Positions 45,525-57,800 of a stretch of 64,000 bases of DNA are shown here, piece after piece. Numbering within the stretch: position 1 is the first letter of the stretch; each line of letters starts with the position of its first letter. The notes beneath the pieces were generated by a model. That model did no database searches. It was not told where the DNA came from and saw nothing but the letters and a program-made list of their open reading frames with translations. The DNA comes from Siderastrea radians (lineage: Eukaryota; Cnidaria; Anthozoa; Scleractinia; Rhizangiidae): positions 8,862,001 to 8,926,000 of the forward strand of contig OZ024895.1 of the NCBI GenBank assembly GCA_964017195.1. Reading direction: 5' to 3'. Both the position numbers and the translations under genes were made by a program.

Positions 45525-46856
45525 AGGTCCACAATAGGGTTCTCAGATCCCGCCATCCCGCCTATTTTCCCTGTTAATCCCGCCGTTCCGCCCTTCTTTA
45601 GTTTCTTTACGTCGAAATCCCGATCCCGCCCAAATTTTTTAATATTCTTCTATGTTCATGTTGAAAACATCACATACCTTTTATACAACGGATAGAAGAC
45701 AAGTTTTTATGGATAGCAGACAGGTTTTTTATACAGCGGATAGCAGACAAACACGTTTTTATGGTCGACGTTTTTGTGGTCTCGATATCGCCACTAATGA
45801 CCCTAATGTGTGTTTTGTTTGTGTTATTCTGTTTTACCTTATCTTGTCCAGGTATCAGTGAAAAGTAAAGATTGACAAAGATTGTTTGTTACGATATTCT
45901 CGGTCCTGCTTTTTTTGGAAGACAACCAACTGAGTGTTTAAAAGAAAGGGTGGTTGTACAGCCGTTGGCGCGTCGGGGTTTTGATCTGAAGGTCCGTGCG
46001 TTCCTTAGACATAAAAGTTTTCTCCACATTGTTTCTCTACACCCAGCTGTATGTAAATGGGTTTCATCTTTAGACAAGTATAGGGGCACAACAGTCATAC
46101 AAGATTGGTCCAGTTATGAGGTCTGCAAAAATGAAATATACTGAAAAGATTTATAAAAGTGGACTCACCTAAAAGTTTATTTCAAAGCTTTCAGCGTCTT
46201 TATTTACCTTCAGAAAATCTCTGCTCGGAAGTATTCTTTTCGAAGAAAGGCATTCCTGCTCGCACACCTTTATAATATATAGCAACAAAATTTATGATGT
46301 CGAATACCTGGTTTTCGGCAACCGTCGTTACATTCCCGTTCGCCGGGATTGCCATACCGGCTAGACTAACCATAGCTGTTCCTACCAACGCTCCATGGAA
46401 AGGGTCAGAAAAGTCAAGAACGCAGACAAGAAATGCAACAGGACATGTGACTTGATACCTCTTTCTTGTGATGAAAGTGACGAGAATAGAAATGTCCGAG
46501 ATCAACACAAAACATCACAAAAGGACTCATACTAGCTTGACATTTAGGCTACTCTACCTTGGCCGATTCATTACTTGAAAGCCGACACACTTCATACACA
46601 TAGGGTCCATTTTTGTCAGCCTGCGATGGTACATAAAATCCCCGGGATAAAATCATGCAGTCTCGTAATAATTCAAATACCGTATCCCGCCACTTTTCCC
46701 TTGCGATTCTCGCATCACGACCTCTTAAAAACACAAAATCCCGCTCCTGCTCGTAATTGAAATTCCCGCTTCCCGCTTCTGTTTTCAGCTCCCATCCCGA
46801 ATATCGCCACAAAAATGAGCCAAATCCAGCATCCCGCCAAACCTATTGTGGACCCT
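45525..46856. mobile_element. 1.3-kb nested element with short inverted ends
   Basis: Ends A(A/G)GGTCCACAATAGG on both strands, flanked by CTGCAAAG (45517-45524) and CTGCAAAT (46857-46864), an 8-bp duplication with one change. It lies within the 4.07-kb element. Minus-strand open frames at 46200-46812 are unrecognised; I do not call a gene. Confidence 0.6.
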
Positions 46857-47293
46857 CTGCAAATTACTATTCGAAGTCTAGCGAATGCACCGTCGCTGCA
46901 CACTGCAGTGAGAACGGGGATTTGAAATATATATATATCGATCAATTCATTAAATTCGGAAAAAAACTTCTTCATAGCTTCTTTATGGAGCCTGCCCGAC
47001 AATGACATTAAATACATTTTTCACCAACACACATCAAAGGCTTTCAGGTCACATTATTCGTTTTATTACAGTTCTACATTGCCTAAGTAATTATTATTAT
47101 TCAGTGTAATTTTCACCCTTTTCATTTTTTACCGTTACTCTTTTTCTTCTAAGTTTTGCCTTTCCATCTTTTTCCCGTTACTCGTTTTCTATCTTTTACC
47201 CTTGGAAAATTTTTCCCGTTACTCGTTTTCTCGTTACTGCGTTACTCGTTACTCGTTACTGCATTACTCGTTTTAGTAACACCCCAGGTCTCT

Positions 47294-48320
47294 ATTAGAA
47301 TGCTTTGTCGCATATCTGTTGTTGTTAATCTTTCGGTACTGTTTTGGTCGGTTCGAGATGTTTTAAGTGTTGCGTTACATTCCTACGACTGAAATTACAG
47401 CTGTCAACTATGCAAATTTGCTCAACATACGCTTTACACTTTGAGCTATGAATAACCCCGAAATAACGTTTAGTATCTTGTAAAGATTTTAGTACATCCA
47501 TCCTCTAATTCCTTAATCACCACTGTGACTTGGATTTTAATACTAGTTTCATTCATGTTTTTCAGTTTTACGAATAGCTAGCAACAAGCCGCGCAATTTC
47601 CGATTTAGTTTTAAATGGGTTCATGTTTTATAACACGCACTCAAAAATGACACTGCAAATTTTAGATTCGCTGTTACCGAGAGATAATCCCGAAAAATTT
47701 TATGCTGTTTTACTCTAGTCTTTTTAACTTGGGCTTTAAATACTGTCTCTTTCACTGTTAATTAGGGATCGAAGTAACGTTAATTTCCACGTTCTGTTCA
47801 TACAACATCTCAAATTGGCAAGTCCGTCTTGTATTTGCTGCTGTGGAAATTTGTACTTCAGTTAAGTAAACACAGGACTACAACACGAATAAAATCCTGC
47901 CAGACCTCACGTACACAAAACAGGCATTCGAAGTAGATCCACACTTGCGAATGCAAAACACTTCAAAGCCCGGGGGACGTACTCCTATAGTATAAGCTGT
48001 ATGGGTTTGTGCCGCTGATAAGGTAAGAGTTTCAGTCTCCTGGTGCACACCCCCACCCATCGTCTCACAGAATATCCCCCCAGCCTCACAAATCGTAAGA
48101 CAGACGTCTCACGTATCATATATATGCGTATGTCGTTGGTTTTTAGGCTCTGACAGTAGCCATATGACGTCACTAACGTGACGTCATTGGCTAAAAATGC
48201 CAGTGATATCAAGGTCGCCCACGAGCATATTCTGCTGTTTGTCTAGGAATTTCCAACTAAGAGTTGACTTTAAGTACTTCTCTGTACCGGTTAAGACTTT
48301 TTCTTGTAGTAGTACGATCA
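47294..48320. other. Interior of the TTAA element, right side, no gene found
   Basis: AT-rich with short open frames only. Confidence 0.5.
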
Positions 48321-49446
48321 AAACTATACTCTGATTGTGAAATATTTTATTGAAGTGGATTGCAAGGCAATTGAATAACTGGTCACTTGCAAGTTAGTGA
48401 TTTCCGGTTTAAATTTCGGGTGTCATTTACGCTACGATCAAGTGTGCGAAATGTGTTGTTGCGGTCAGCGGTAATACACTTGAAACAAGATGGCCTACGT
48501 ACTATTTTTCAGGTGTCATTTCCCGGTTTATCGTCGTTCTTTTACTTGTCACTGGCGTTTCCTTAACCAGCAGATTCTTACAATGAATTTGGTCATTGTC
48601 TTCACGTAACATAATGGAGTCCTTCAGGCTTTTAGCTCACGAGATCGCCACCTGCAAGCGGATGAAAGAAGACTACGAAATTGATGGAATCCGTTGCAGA
48701 ACCGCGCAATTTGCAGCCGGTTAGCTGTTGAAAAACAGCCCCAAAAGTAAAGCTGGACAACTTTTAAGGTATGGTTTTAATTTTTACCGTTTGAGTTATA
48801 ATGTTTGCCCATTTTCATCCGTGAACAAGACGAAGAATTCAAAATTTTGTACGCTCGTTGTCACAATGGTCTCATTTCAGTTGTTGCGGAATAACGGATT
48901 TCTCCAAAATTGTTGGAACTGTATCTCTTCACATGTTAGAGATCCACGAAATATTATTAAGTAATGTAAGGACACTATCCTAATACTCTGTGGAAAAATA
49001 CAAAAGATTGTCAGAGTAAGTCAGAATTTTGTGAAACGTTTGTTTTTGTCTTACCATTTGACCTGCTTCTTGCTGACACCGTTAACATTGGCCACTTTGA
49101 GACTCTCTCGTTTAAAGAAGTCGCGCTAATTTGAACTGTTTCCACCACATTTCTAAAGTAACATGACGTATGTATTACTGATATAAAAGTTAGATTTTTT
49201 GGATAAATATGCGGTCGGCGGCAGACTTCCCAAAATTGGCTAATTTCGACTCGACGAAAGGGCGATTTTGGGGGCTCCGGGTGTCAATAACATTTGCCTC
49301 AAAATCTCGGATATAATGAAGATTACCATCAAAGGAAATGTATTTTCGTTAGTCCTATATGAAGCTTGTTTCGTACAGAAAGTTTGAAGGAAATCGAAAA
49401 TTTTATCAAAATTGAGTGGTCGGTTCTTACGCGGACAGCCACTTAA

Positions 49447-51316
49447 CTGCCTAGCTTATGTCTAACAAAATCCGCCAACGTGATACTGTAAAAGGAGTTT
49501 CACTATGTGGCAATGAGATTAAAATAAGCCAGTTCGCAGACGACACCAACCTAATCTACACCGACATACCATCGGCTGAGAACGCATTACAAATTTTAGT
49601 AGATTTTGGTAAAATTTCGGGCCTCACCCTAAACAAAGAGAAAACTAAGGCTATGTGGTTACTGAATATCGGCCAACAATAAGGATAATCCTTTGGGCCT
49701 CAAGTGGGTCAGTTGTCCAACAAGATTTTTAGGAGTTCATCTATCGTATGACAAAAAGGGTAATGACTGTCAGAACTTTGACCTTAAGAATGGAAACTGC
49801 AAACAAATCTGGACATGTGGAGAATGCGAGATTTAACCCTGTTTGGACGAGTAATGATAGTCAAATCACGGGGAATATCTCAACTTATCTATTTCGCCTC
49901 TAATGTCGACGTTCCAGACTATGTTATCTCCACTGTTAAAAAAGGCTATTTGGTTTTTTGTGGAAGAACAACAGGGATAAGATAAAAAGGGTTGGTCTTT
50001 ACCAAAACTACGACAAAGGAGGGTTACAAATGCTCGCTGATTAAAGCGTTAAGGATGGCATGGATTCCAAGACTTCTAAAGGAAGGTCACCAAAACTGGA
50101 AGACCGTACCTGATCACTTCTTCAAGAGATACGGAGGCTTAGAATATATTTTGAGCTGTAATTACAATTTTTAATTTTTCGTAAACCTGCCAAACTTTTA
50201 CAAGGATATCCTCTTATATTTCAGTGAGCTCAAGACACTTTATAATCATGATGATAATTATGTGTGAAACAATTTTATTTAATAATAGGGGCATTTTAAT
50301 CAGAGCAAAACCTTTCTTTAACAAGGAATGGTTCTCCGGACGAATAATTTTGATTACAGACCTTTTGGATACCGAAGGACGTTTCTTATCCTTCAATGAT
50401 TTCCAAAGTAAATACCGTTTAAGAAGGACTTACTTCTTACAGTTCATAAGCATCTACTCGCTAAATCAATCAACAAGAAACTATTTGCAGCAGAATCAAA
50501 CGACTTTGTACTTGATCCAACTTCTTTTTGTCTAGAATCTGGCGTAAAACTGGACCTGACCAAAATAAAATTGAAAGATTTCTACTGGTTACTGATCAAT
50601 AAAACCTACATGGACGAGCAAACTGGCGTGAAAAGATGGAACGAGGTAATGCCTATGGAAAAAAAACACTTGGAGGACAATCTTCAGCTCAGTAAGAACA
50701 ACTTTCAAAGAGAGTGATCAAAAAATAACTCTTCCGATTTGGAATCAAAACTGATAACGAATGCTTATACTGTGGTGAATCAGATTCGATAGATCATACG
50801 TTTATTAATTGCGAATTTACCAAACATTTTATGAAGAACATTATTCACTGGTTCAACGAAACTAATCATTGTTATTTTACGCCGGGAACAAAAGTTCTAT
50901 TTGGAATCTCAAACAATCCAAACACCTTAAAATAGAAATTCAATTATACTCTATTGTCCATGCGCTACTACATTTACAAATGTAAACTAAACGAAGACGC
51001 ACTACTCGTCCCAGCTTTCATTAACAAACTCAAGACAGGATATCGTGTTGAATTTGGATAAAACTCAGGAAAGATATACCTCTTCCAAACCTCCCCACTT
51101 GTACTCCCCCAGACTCTCAAAAAAAAAAATTATCAGTAACATAATCAATGTATAATTTTTTAAATTATTAATATTGCCTTGTAACGTTGAGTGCCCCCGT
51201 GTCCCATAAGTTCAATGTAATCAATGTATTCAATGTAATTTATGTATTATTTGTTAACTAAGGAATATTGCAATGTTCAGTGTGCTTAATTGTTAATAAA
51301 ATATTAAAAAAATAAT
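49447..51316 (+). pseudogene. L1-like LINE ORF2, 3' part (RT end and C-terminal zinc knuckle)
   Basis: Continues the LINE from 38722. RT: SNKIRQRDTVKGVSLCGNEIKISQFADDTNLIY (catalytic FADD), ALQILVDFGKISGLTLNKEKTKAMW. Then thumb-like LYQNYDKGG... and a C-terminal region with KLKDFYWLLINKTYMDEQTGVKRWNE and a Cys-His knuckle (CLYCGESDSIDHTFINC). Many frameshifts and stops. The 3' end near 51316 has an A-rich tail (AATAAAATATTAAAAAAAT). Confidence 0.85.
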
Positions 51317-52324
51317 CGTTGCGAATCCTACAACCAACAACTCAACGAAAGTAAACCCTATAGACGGATCTCAGTTATTGTTATTGAGCTTAGTACTTCT
51401 TGCAACTAATTGGATGCTTGAGGCAAAGTTTGCTTTGTTTAAAGTCTGAGAGGTGTTTGGAATTAAAAAGGTTTGTTGATAACCATGACATCTGCAGAAA
51501 TCCTCTCATTCAGACCAGCAGGAGGCGGAATCTACTCTCACAGACTTTTGATATTCGTTACTTTCTTAAATACGGAAGCCAAAGCCATGAAACTTGCAGA
51601 CTTTTTCTTCAAATTCATCTGCGAGATGAATTGTTGTTGTTTATCAAATTTGTCGTTACTATAGCAACCATATTTTGACAGGCATTTTTTTTAGAAATTA
51701 GAATTTTCCCCTTTTTAGTAAAAAAATATAACATCCTTGAAATAACTTTTACATTTTTAGATCATTCTGGTTTTCATTTCATTGACTTTGATAACTTTTT
51801 GATCAATTTTGATAAAGTTCAAAATAGCCGCCGTTTGAGAACATGACGCAATTCTTATTTGATGTGACGTCATCAGCCCATGTTTAAAACCTCACGGAAA
51901 CATTGTTAGACGCACTTTCTGCCTTGTAAGTTTCGTTTTCATAGCTTTAAAGTGTATATGACAGATTTTTTTTATTTTCCTGAACAAATCTAAATGGCAT
52001 CCTGATATGAATATCAAAAATTGTTTTTCGATTTCGATTTTCCTTCCCGGCGCTTTTGCCGTTTAAAAACGTGAAATTTTAATCCCGGTCATGTCAAAAA
52101 CCGCGCATAATCACGTTGTGATGTCATACCAGGAACGGAGTCGATGCCAAAACAAACTACGTGGGCCACATTGCGGAGATCTAATACATTTTATTTTTCT
52201 TTATTCCGCAACGACCAAATTAAGCACGGAATTACGTGAAACTACTGATGTTACTAGTAATCTAGGCAGTGATTTGGAGCTTTTAGAGTCCATCGAATGC
52301 GACTCGCTAACTTCTGAAGTTGAA

Positions 52325-52770
52325 AGCGAAACATAACTCGAGGTCGAGAAAGAAGCTATTCAGAACCAGAAGATCCTTACATAGACAAGCCGCTTGCCGA
52401 TGAATATTGACTTAGACAAAACTACCAAGAGATAAAGAAGGCAGAACGAAGAAACCATACGCTAGAAAACGACTTGATGGTACCGAAGCTCTCGAGACGT
52501 AGTAAGAAATGCAAAGATTTCTCATCTCCCGGTGTAAATATCTAAGCGAAACAGAACTCGGGAACGAGAAGGAAGACTATTATTGAACCAAAAGGTCCTT
52601 ACACAGACAATCCCCTTGCCGATAAAAATTGACTTAGAGAATTCTACCAAGAGATAGGGGAGACAGAACATAGAAAACAGAATCTACAAAACTGACCTAT
52701 TTGATGGTACCCAAGCACTCGAGACCGAGTAAGAAATGCCACGATTTCTCATCTCCCGGTGTAAATATTA
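52325..52770 (+). repeat. Two-copy ~220-bp tandem duplication of decayed coding sequence
   Basis: Two copies with several substitutions, each ending TTCTCATCTCCCGGTGTAAA. Translations are broken. The acidic open frame just before it (ending ECDSLTSEVESET) resembles acidic linkers of cnidarian repeat-associated proteins, but I cannot name a family. Confidence 0.55.
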
Positions 52771-53515
52771 TAATCGTGCTCTTCCATCTATCGTTTTATA
52801 CTTTGCTGCCATGTCTTTCTGCTAATTTACTGAGCTAGGAGAAAAATCAAACAAACAAACAAATCTGTCGCGTACAACAAGTTTGCAAGAGTATTACTTT
52901 TTGACAACGTGGCACGCGTCAGCTTCAAAACCAGTTGAGAGCCGGTTAGAAACCAGTATTTTTGATTAATTCGTTTAAAATTCTGGACGGCGGCTGATCA
53001 AAGAATGGGACGGTTTTGCGCAGGGGTTACTTATTCGCCCGCCGGAACTTAGGACGATCAAGAAACCTCTGCTTGCAGGGTAACATACAGGATATTAAAG
53101 CTTAAAAACCTGACCTGCTCTTAAGGACGGTGCCTCGTTTGTTACTGCGCATACGTTCTGCGCATCTCGGGATATTCATGTTTCTTAAGGAATTTGCCCG
53201 CTTATTTGCGCGGTTTATGACTATGTGGAAGTAAGCAGATCTTAGTAAGGGCTAGCAGAAACCAAAAAGAAAATTGGGGGTAACCCACACATTTTTCAGA
53301 GATAATTGAGCTTAAAATAATTTGGAAAGAAATTGCCATACATTCTTTGTATTTTAGCGCTTTTTTTGGAATTATGGTTGATTATCTCTCAAAAGTGCGT
53401 GGTTACCACCATTTTTCTTTTGGGATTCCAAAACCCTTTCTAAGATCTACTTTCTCCCCATACTCATAACCTTTGCAAAAATACACCTGTATTAGGAGGC
53501 ACCGTCCTGTTAAGG

Positions 53516-53630
53516 CTTCATAGCTCAGTTGTCAGAGCAACGCACCGGTATCGCGGTCATAGGTTCCAAGAATTTCATGTTTAAACCGCAGTTGGCATAG
53601 ATATCTTTCATATATTCAGTACGAGAAACC
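53516..53630 (+). repeat. Degraded tRNA-derived SINE
   Basis: GGCTTCATAGCTCAGTTG...GCACCGGTATCGC...ATAGGTTCC is a decayed version of the SINE head at 43981-44052, followed by AAACCGCAGTT and CATATATTCA tail motifs. Confidence 0.6.
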
Positions 53631-54434
53631 TTTTCAGTCAGTGACACAGACAACTCGGAAAAGAATCCGAGTTCTCCCAACAGGAGTCAAACCTATGACC
53701 TTCTGGTTACTAGTCCAGGTACACCAACATGGTGGCGATGACTGTTTGTGTATAAAAAGCACTCGAGTTGAATAAATTAAATTACTTGGGAAAATTATGT
53801 GGGCTTTTCTTGCAGTAATTGTTGCGTTTCGAATGCAAAATAAATAGGAATCAACAAACTTTTCCAAGGTCGGCCCTTATGGGTTGAGAGTAAGTTATTT
53901 CTTGTCACAAGGCTACTTATACCTGAATAATGGACGTCTGCATTGCACTGCGGTGTCCTTAACTGTTTCTCAGCTCTCTGATGATTTCCATTAGAATCTG
54001 GCATCAAAATTAATGAGTAAGATGTCTGTAAAAGCGTCTCGTGATTAGAGGGCGAAAAACACCTAAGCGCACAAAAATCGTGGCTTGCCCTAAATCCCGC
54101 TGTTGTCGCACAAAAGTCTACTTTTCCCGCCCATCACTGCGTTTCCCGCTCTGGAGAAAAAAAAAGAGACCAATTGTAGTGTAACACGAGTTGTGCGGAG
54201 TGATGTTAGGCTTTGTTTGTGTTCTCTAAATCTTTGATCAACCAGACGTACCGGCATAAAAGAAATTAAAATACTGGACTGTTTGTCGTTTTAACCCAAA
54301 TTACATTGACGGAAATATTTTTGAAGTCCGTCTTTGTTGTGGGTTTCTCGCGTGCATTTCTTGAAAACTGCGTTTTTACAGTGAACTATGAATTACATTA
54401 AAGCTTATTTCGTACTTTTTAAATTATCAATTAG

Positions 54435-54802
54435 ATGGCGTGCCAATATGGACAAAAAAACCTTCAAAATCCTCGTTTGTCGACGAAGGAAATAACATTT
54501 CCCTTCATTGGACGTACGGACTAGACGGAACATTGCGGACTGCAGCATTTCGGTTACCTCCATCGATAACCATTGCAGTGAAAGATACCAGCGGCTTGAC
54601 GGTGGGTCCCGCATACATAAACCGCACCCTAGTGGATATTTCAGATAACGAAACAACAATAACAATTCTTGCCGTGGATAGATTGGACAGTGGGAGATAT
54701 GAATACCAGATTATCAACAGCAAATTTGCATCAGCTACCAGTGATGTGGTGATCGCAGTGCGCTGTAAGTAGTCCTTTGCTCTTGTTGTCTTGGAGCTTA
54801 TG

Positions 54803-54859
<57 letters not shown>

Positions 54860-57800
54860 ACTCACTCACTCTTTTTCTCTCTCTCTAGCAGGTGTATGTT
54901 AATGTACGTTTGGAAAAAAAGGAAGGAGGAAAAGAGAACAAAAAAGTGTTTAGATTAATCTTTTGAGTACCTAGACGTCATTTTGTTGATTATCGTGGTA
55001 CAATAAATTATAATCAATATAGTCAACATTCTCATCCTCGTTGTTAGCACATCGTGTGATCTCGCAATTTGATGGGTTTTTGTGTTGTTTTTGCACGTTT
55101 TAAATGCCACTTTTAAACACCAGGCCTTCCCATTCCGCATATATAGAACTCCATGAACAGTTCGGAAGGTCATCAGAAGAATTTGTTGTTCGACTCAGGA
55201 AGTCTTTAAAACAAGAATGAGTTAGGAATCAAATGCTATTTTAGACGAGTTGGTTGGAACGTCTCGATGCTGAGATCTATATATCAGGTCATTCTCCTGA
55301 AATAGTTGCGACCGTAAAATCCCAAAAGATGACATCGTCAAAGCTTATTTTTATTTCATACAGATCAACCAAATATTACTGACTTGCCTGGTAACCAAAC
55401 AGTGACCCAGAGTGATACATTGAGCCTGAACTGTACAGCTGACGGTAATCCAGCACCAAACATCACCTGGACAAGACTTTCTGATAAGAGTGTTGTTACC
55501 TTTCCTTTGACCATCACTGGTAAACAAGACGAGGGAGAATACAGATGTACTGGCGATAATGGCGTTGGAAATTCTGTCAGCAGAACTGTCTATATCTTTG
55601 TACTAAGTGAGTTAGTACTTCAAACATGTCAGTAGTAATCGTCTTTGGCTAAGACTTATAAAGGACCTATGTTAGCCGCAACTTGTTTAGAAGAAGGAGC
55701 GCGGCAGTGAAAGGCTTAAAACCAGGCTTGAAACCAGGTCGTGGACTGTTAACATTACACTAATTAGCTCTTTATATGAGCTGATGGAGTTCTTGAAATC
55801 ATGGAATAAGTATATTTTGGCGTGAGAAATGGCTATAAAATGCACACTGTTGCCCACTCCCCATCCACATGAAAGCCTTGCTTCCTTCGCCAACCTACAG
55901 TCCCACTAAGAAGCCTGCAGTTTGCAGGGAACCAGAACAGGAGTGTCTTCACAATATCGAATTGATATTTAGTTAACTCAAGATTTCTTTCCCTTTAGAC
56001 TACCTTCCAGTAAAAACAAACTTGTCAACTAACTTGACAGACAACACTGTCTTTGTGGGTACAAGATTTAACCTCAGCTGCAGTGCACATGCCAACCCAC
56101 CTGCAAAGTATCGATTCTACAGAGATCAGACGAGTTTCTTCAACACGACAGCTGGTAGTCATTTTGCAGTGTACACAACCTCAATCAGTGAGAGAGTAAA
56201 TGAGGTTATCTACAGCTGCACTCCATTCAATTATTATGGTGATGGACTCACACAAATAATCACTGTGACAGTGCACTGTAAGTAAGCCAATTTGTGCATG
56301 TATGGATATTTTCATTTGGTTACCATTTACGTTGTGCGAATACGATGATAGCTTGTCTATTATGTTTTCAGGAGTTTGCTGTACAGGTGGCCCGCTAAGA
56401 TCTATTGTAAGATTAATTATATTGTTAGCCTAAAATCCCATTCAACCAACCAATCTAATTTGGACACCTCAGATACTGTTTTTTCAACGGAAAAAAAAAC
56501 GGCTGTCCTAATCTGGACAGCTTGTCCTCAGCCAATGAAAACGCACAAAAAGATTAAAGAATGGCAATTTAACCAATCAGGACTCAGCACGTAACGACGC
56601 CATGCATCGGCCGACAGTTTCAGTGGAGAAGTGTAAATAGCCGGCGGAATGTCAAAGGATTTGAGCGTTTTGTTCGTGTTGCTTGACCAGCATTTTTTCC
56701 AAAAAGTTGAAACAAATTGGAACAAATTAACACTATAACAAGCTTGCAAAAAAATAACGAGAGGATTGTAACAAATAAGACTCGTACTTAGAAGAGAAAC
56801 ACGGAGAAAAGTACGTCAATATGACTCAAAGCGTGGTGAGTCGATCGCTCGCGGACATTCTGCTTGAAAAACATGTTCCTATACTTTGGCAACTATTCGC
56901 CGAAATTACAACAAAAAGACGGGAAAGAATAATTCAACCAGACCGTATGGCTGTTATGTGAGACATTTAAGACTCGAACAACTAAAGCGGCGCGAAAGTT
57001 GTAGGAAAATTTACTGTAAGTTAAAGGCAGCTTCAAAAATGGCAAGTGATTTCAGTGTTTACAGTTTGAGTTCATATTCTGGACCGTTTTCATATTCATT
57101 TGATTCTTGTAATTTCCAGGATATTTCATGCAGTATTACTTGACATAAGACAAATCGCAGGGACGTTTGAACTCATTTTCGTCTATGCAGCAGTGTCCAT
57201 AGAATATTAAAAACAGTCGCTTGCTGGCGAACTCATCGTTGGTTTTTCACACGCACAATAGGTAATAGGTTATTTAATAGGTGATTTCAAAAATAATTAG
57301 ATTGAAAAAATTTCCCTGAGTGCCAAATTCATGTTGGACTCGGCCGAATTTGGCAGTCCTAGGGATTTTTCTCACCTAATTATTTCCAAATTGGACAGCA
57401 TGCAGTCCTATTACATATACCAATTAAGTCTACATGTATGAATCATTGACTAAAAGACTGAAATGATTGATTGATTGATTGATTGATTGACCTTTCAGAA
57501 GGTTCAAATAAAGGGTGGTGTCTTCCACTGAAATTGACTTTACCCTTTACGCTGAAAAATTATCCGAGCCACGATTGTCCCCGGTTGTTAATGTGACAGT
57601 CATGTTAATCATAGAAATCAAACCAAAGCTAAGATCCATAAAAATAAATTTCACCACCTACTTCCGTTGAGCGGCCAGTCATTCCAGGCTTTTGGTTCCA
57701 TTTAGGAAGACAATAAAATTATACTTTCAGTATTGGTTTCTGATGGTTTCCATTCACTTAGATTATACAAAGTGACAGACAAAAATAAGTGCAGAGACGT

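Larger units (their letters stand above)
43214..47285. mobile_element. 4.07-kb long-TIR (foldback-like) element
   Basis: Inverted ends of roughly 380 bp (43214-43592 and about 46876-47285), rich in repeated GTAACGAGTAA and AAAACGAGTAACGGG units, with an 8-bp duplication AGGTCTCT at 43206-43213 and 47286-47293. A second inner inverted pair (about 43620-43900 with 45225-45510) makes it foldback-like. No transposase seen. Eight-base duplications fit hAT-like or related classes, but the ends lack the CA(G)...(C)TG of typical hAT. Confidence 0.8.
38727..49442. mobile_element. 10.7-kb TTAA-flanked element with ~1.1-kb terminal inverted repeats
   Basis: Ends GTGGCTGTCCGCG...CGCGGACAGCCAC with TTAA at 38723-38726 and 49443-49446, the piggyBac-type duplication. 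The interrupted LINE frame closes across one TTAA. The inverted arms run about 38727-40172 (including a 294-bp MITE) and 48320-49442, with many substitutions, so the insertion is old. No transposase is recognisable. The interior is filled by other elements (43214-47285). Confidence 0.8.
51317..54434. other. Mostly non-coding; decayed repeats
   Basis: Holds a ~220-bp tandem duplication (52325-52545 and 52548-52770) whose copies share ATTGACTTAGA, ATGGTACC(C/G)AAGC and TTCTCATCTCCCGGTGTAAA and look like decayed coding sequence of an acidic protein (preceding open frame 52091-52336). A degraded tRNA-SINE lies near 53516. The first exon(s) of the Ig gene may also lie here but are not evident. Confidence 0.4.

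Noticed and set aside
46200..46812. Minus-strand open frames in the 1.3-kb nested element as a transposase
   Set aside because: No DDE or BED motif can be seen and the frames are short.
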